64,000 nt of DNA, taken from Bacillus rhizoplanae. Its GTDB lineage: Bacteria; Bacillota; Bacilli; Bacillales; Bacillaceae_G. Of the stretch, positions 61,131 through 64,000 are shown one piece after another (the first letter of the stretch is position 1; each line of letters starts with the position of its first letter). The stretch lies in contig NZ_CAKJTI010000018.1 in the NCBI RefSeq assembly GCF_917563915.1, forward strand, positions 1-64,000, given 5' to 3'. The notes under the pieces are model-generated. The model was not told where the DNA came from and did no database searches. It saw only the letters and a list, made by a program, of their open reading frames with translations. The position numbers and the translations under genes were made by a program.

Positions 61131-62933
61131 TTACTCAACAGTAACTGACTTAGCTAAGTTACGAGGCTTATCAACGTCACACTCACGGTGAAGTGCTGCA
61201 TAGTATGCAATTAACTGTAATGGAATAACTGCTACAAGCGGTGCTAGTGCTTCGTGTACAGCTGGTACGATGAAGCGGTCGCCTTCCATTTCTAAGCCTT
61301 TCATTGCGATGATGCAAGGGTTTGCTCCGCGTGCTGCTACTTCTTTTACGTTACCGCGAATACCAAGGTTTACGTGCTCTTGAGTAGCAAGTGCGATAAC
61401 TGGTGTACCTTTTTCAATTAACGCGATTGTACCGTGTTTTAACTCTCCACCAGCAAAGCCTTCTGCTTGGATGTAAGAGATTTCTTTTAGCTTTAATGCG
61501 CCTTCTAAACCAACATAGAAGTCAACACCGCGGCCAATGAAGAAACAGTTGCGTGTTGTTGCTAAGTATTCTTTTGCAATTGCATCCATTTCATCTTTTT
61601 GATTGCAAAGTACTTCCATCGCGTTTGCAACAAGACCAAGTTCTTGGATTAAATCAAAGTCAACTGCTAAACCTTTTGCTTTTGTAATGTCAGCTGCTAA
61701 AATCGCTAGTACTGCAAGCTGTGCTGTGTATGCCTTTGTAGAAGCTACTGCGATTTCTGGGCCAGCATGTAATGGTAATGTATAATCAGCTTCACGAGAC
61801 AGTGTAGAACCTGGCACGTTTGTAATTGTTAATGCTTTATGTCCCATTTCATTTGTTTGCACAAGTACTGCACGGCTATCTGCAGTCTCACCACTTTGTG
61901 AAATGTAAATAAAGAATGGTTTTTCTGTTAATAATGGCATGTTGTAAGAAAATTCACTTGCTACATGTACTTCTACTGGTACTTTTGCAAAACTCTCAAT
62001 GAATTGTTTTCCAACAAGACCCGCATGATAACTCGTTCCACATGCGATAATATAGATACGATCACTTTCTAAAATCGCATCACGAATCTCTTTATCTAGT
62101 TCGATTTCGCCATCTTCATTTTGGTACTTTTGAATAATATTACGGATTACAAGCGGCTGTTCATCAATTTCTTTTAGCATGAAATGAGGATATGTTCCTT
62201 TTTCAATGTCACTTGCATCTAATTCTGCTGTAAATGGTGCACGATCAATCGTTTTACCTTGTAAATTTTGAATTGTAATCTTTTCTTTTGTTACAAAAAC
62301 CATTTCTTTATCCATTAGCTCGATAAATTGATCTGTAACTTGTAGCATTGCCATTGCATCACTTGCAACAACATTAAAGTTATCTCCAGTACCCACTAAT
62401 AGCGGGCTTTTGTTTTTAGCAACATAAATCATGTCTGGGTTTTCTGCATCAAGTAATGCCAATGCATATGAACCGTGTAATAATGTTAACGTTTTACGGA
62501 ATGCTTCTTCTACCGTCAAACCTGTCTTCACTTGTTTTTCTACAAGCTGAACGATTACTTCTGTATCTGTTTCACTTACAAAGTTCACATCTTGAAGATA
62601 TTCATTCTTTAATAGCTCATAGTTTTCAATTACACCGTTATGCACAAGGGTAAAGCGCTCTGAAGCACTTTGATGTGGATGTGCGTTTACCTGACTTGGT
62701 ACGCCATGAGTTGCCCAACGTGTATGACCGATTCCCACGTTAGCTGCTACATTTTCATCCACGATTTCGCGAAGCTTTGCAATGCGACCTTTTTCTTTAA
62801 ATACAACAACGCCATTCGCTGCTTGCACTGCAATACCAGCTGAATCATATCCGCGGTATTCTAGCTTCTCTAAACCTTTTAATAAAATTTCCTTTGCATC
62901 TTGTTCACCAATAAATCCTACGATTCCACACAT
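61131..62933 (-). CDS. glmS: glutamine--fructose-6-phosphate aminotransferase
   Basis: A 600-residue enzyme making glucosamine-6-phosphate for cell wall synthesis. The N-terminal glutaminase begins MCGIVGFIG (catalytic Cys 2), and two SIS domains follow ([25 protein letters not shown]). It ends [12 protein letters not shown], the conserved tail whose coding sequence is recognised by TnsD in Tn7-like target selection. It is controlled by the ribozyme in its leader, and a Tn7-like element sits just downstream. Confidence 0.97.
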   Translation of the reverse strand: MCGIVGFIGEQDAKEILLKGLEKLEYRGYDSAGIAVQAANGVVVFKEKGRIAKLREIVDENVAANVGIGHTRWATHGVPSQVNAHPHQSASERFTLVHNGVIENYELLKNEYLQDVNFVSETDTEVIVQLVEKQVKTGLTVEEAFRKTLTLLHGSYALALLDAENPDMIYVAKNKSPLLVGTGDNFNVVASDAMAMLQVTDQFIELMDKEMVFVTKEKITIQNLQGKTIDRAPFTAELDASDIEKGTYPHFMLKEIDEQPLVIRNIIQKYQNEDGEIELDKEIRDAILESDRIYIIACGTSYHAGLVGKQFIESFAKVPVEVHVASEFSYNMPLLTEKPFFIYISQSGETADSRAVLVQTNEMGHKALTITNVPGSTLSREADYTLPLHAGPEIAVASTKAYTAQLAVLAILAADITKAKGLAVDFDLIQELGLVANAMEVLCNQKDEMDAIAKEYLATTRNCFFIGRGVDFYVGLEGALKLKEISYIQAEGFAGGELKHGTIALIEKGTPVIALATQEHVNLGIRGNVKEVAARGANPCIIAMKGLEMEGDRFIVPAVHEALAPLVAVIPLQLIAYYAALHRECDVDKPRNLAKSVTVE

Positions 62934-63104
62934 GTTTTGTCGCCGTTACAACATGCTTACATTCTCACATAAACATGTAACGACATAGTCCGATCCTTAT
63001 TATTCATACACAAAAAACGGATTTTACATATCGCTAGCTTTGTAAGCTTGTAACGGCTTTCACCTTCCTCTCTCTTTGGTTTCAGTCCGTATACTTCATA
63101 CTGC

Positions 63105-63269
63105 TAGTGTAATCCGTTCCTCTTCTCTCATCACACTTTCACCTTTGTCCATTGAGTCACCCCAATGCTTTAAGTAAAAGTTTTCGGTTGTGATGAACAA
63201 CCGGGAGCCATCCGCCGAAATCTCGATAAACTCCTCCTCGTCAACTACGTCTCAGGTAGTTCTGGCGCT
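63105..63269 (-). ncRNA. glmS self-cleaving ribozyme
   Basis: The minus strand contains AGCGCCAGAACTACCTGAG, GTTGACGAGGAGGAGTTTAT, CGAGATTTCGGCGGATGGCT and CCCGGTTGTTCATCACAACC, the conserved core of the glmS ribozyme. Cleavage is expected just before G at 63268. Glucosamine-6-phosphate acts as cofactor, so product build-up destroys the glmS mRNA. The ribozyme ends about 170 bases before the start codon. Confidence 0.93.
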
Positions 63270-63371
63270 TCTTACTTCAATCTATTTTGCCGAGAAAAAG
63301 AACAAAATCATCTTATAACAAATGGAATAAATCGTCAATGAAATTTTTTTCATTACAGATAAACATTATAT

Positions 63372-63404
63372 GCAGAAGGAGCACATTTTGTGCTCCTTTT
63401 TATC
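63372..63404. terminator. hairpin between glmM and the glmS ribozyme
   Basis: AAGGAGCACA/TGTGCTCCTT stem, with TTTTT on the plus side. Confidence 0.55.
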
Positions 63405-63418
63405 ATAAAATTCGCCTA

Positions 63419-64000
63419 TTATTCAGCTCCAACTTCTACTTTTACAACTTCTACAATACGGCTTACGTATTGATTACAAAGATCTTGTGTTGGCGCCTCT
63501 GCCATAACACGAATTAATGGCTCTGTACCAGAAGGACGAACAAGAATACGCCCATCACCATTCATCTCTTCCTCTACAACACGAATGATTTCTTTAATTT
63601 TTTCATTTTCTAATGCTTGTTTTTTATCTGTTACACGAACATTCACAAGTAATTGCGGGAATTTTTTCATTTCACTTGCAAGCTCAGATAATGATTTTTT
63701 CGTCATTTTCATAATGTTAACAAGTTGAAGTGCACTTAACATTCCATCGCCAGTTGTAATGTAATCTAAGAAAATAATATGACCAGATTGTTCACCGCCG
63801 AGGTTATAGCCACCACGTTTCATTTCTTCCATTACGTAACGGTCACCAACAGCTGTTTGATCACTTGTAATGCCATTTGCTTCTAATGCTTTATAGAAAC
63901 CTAAATTACTCATGACTGTCGAAACAACTGTATTATGTTTTAATTTTCCAGATTCGCTCATATATTTTGCACAAATGTACATAATTTGATCGCCATCTAC
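63419..64000 (-). CDS. glmM: phosphoglucosamine mutase, 3' part (runs out of window)
   Basis: The C-terminal ~193 residues of GlmM, continuing past the window edge. [20 protein letters not shown] is the sugar-binding loop (GGEQSGH), and [17 protein letters not shown] is the phosphate-binding loop near the C-terminus. GlmM converts glucosamine-6-phosphate to the 1-phosphate, the step after GlmS. The active-site phosphoserine region lies outside the window. Confidence 0.95.
   Translation of the reverse strand, partial: VDGDQIMYICAKYMSESGKLKHNTVVSTVMSNLGFYKALEANGITSDQTAVGDRYVMEEMKRGGYNLGGEQSGHIIFLDYITTGDGMLSALQLVNIMKMTKKSLSELASEMKKFPQLLVNVRVTDKKQALENEKIKEIIRVVEEEMNGDGRILVRPSGTEPLIRVMAEAPTQDLCNQYVSRIVEVVKVEVGAE

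Overview
The window is chromosomal DNA of the Bacillus cereus group (B. cereus/thuringiensis/anthracis-like). It is AT-rich and Firmicutes-style throughout, with GGAGG ribosome sites, TTG/GTG starts and short intrinsic terminators. It carries a conserved gene order (tRNA-Asn, sprT, cmpA, tex, ndoA/endoAI, alr, ydcC-like, acpS, rhomboid, uvsE, cshA, murF, ddl) and about fifteen copies or fragments of a ~155-bp repeat bounded by ATAAA/TTTAT, which matches the bcr1 family known from this group. The ends are a tRNA-Asn gene and an incomplete glmM.

Layout. 1-16.7 kb is core: cortex morphogenesis, the MazEF-type NdoA toxin and antitoxin, D-alanine and peptidoglycan precursor enzymes (alr, ddl, murF), ACP synthase, UV endonuclease, a DEAD-box helicase and two transporters. 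17-20.4 kb is a tyrosine/homogentisate catabolic operon (hppD, a fumarylacetoacetase-family gene, hmgA) behind a likely CcpA site. 20.6-29 kb holds three tandem copies of a 36-residue hydrophobic peptide gene, a HAD phosphatase, an ABC-F protein with a leader-peptide attenuator, a 25-residue amphipathic peptide and three gene relics. 29-45 kb is metabolic and transport: plsC, a molybdate regulator divergent from modAB, Nudix, glcU, proC, an aldo/keto reductase, lipoproteins, and the dctP/dctR/dctS/dctB dicarboxylate system.

45-61 kb is accessory. It starts with a ranthipeptide system (a six-cysteine SCIFF precursor and its radical SAM/SPASM maturase), preceded by three FNR/CRP-type palindromes spaced exactly 31 bp. 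Next comes an apparently intact IscB RNA-guided nuclease gene with an upstream omega-RNA region and IS200/IS605-like hairpin ends. After that are a DNA glycosylase, a strikingly GC-rich PrmC-related methyltransferase that looks actinobacterial, a FAD monooxygenase without a standard start codon, a permease behind a sigma-54 (-24/-12) promoter, and a LysR/MFS pair. The region ends at glmS with a 2,801-bp Tn7-like non-autonomous element (58306-61106). It has 27-bp terminal inverted repeats and a perfect 5-bp target duplication (AATAT), and lies 19 bp beyond the glmS stop, the classical attTn7 position. A tnsA 5' remnant beside it indicates an older Tn7-like insertion at the same site.

61-64 kb is core amino-sugar synthesis: glmS with its self-cleaving ribozyme leader, then the 3' part of glmM. 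All calls come from reading the sequence. No database search was run.
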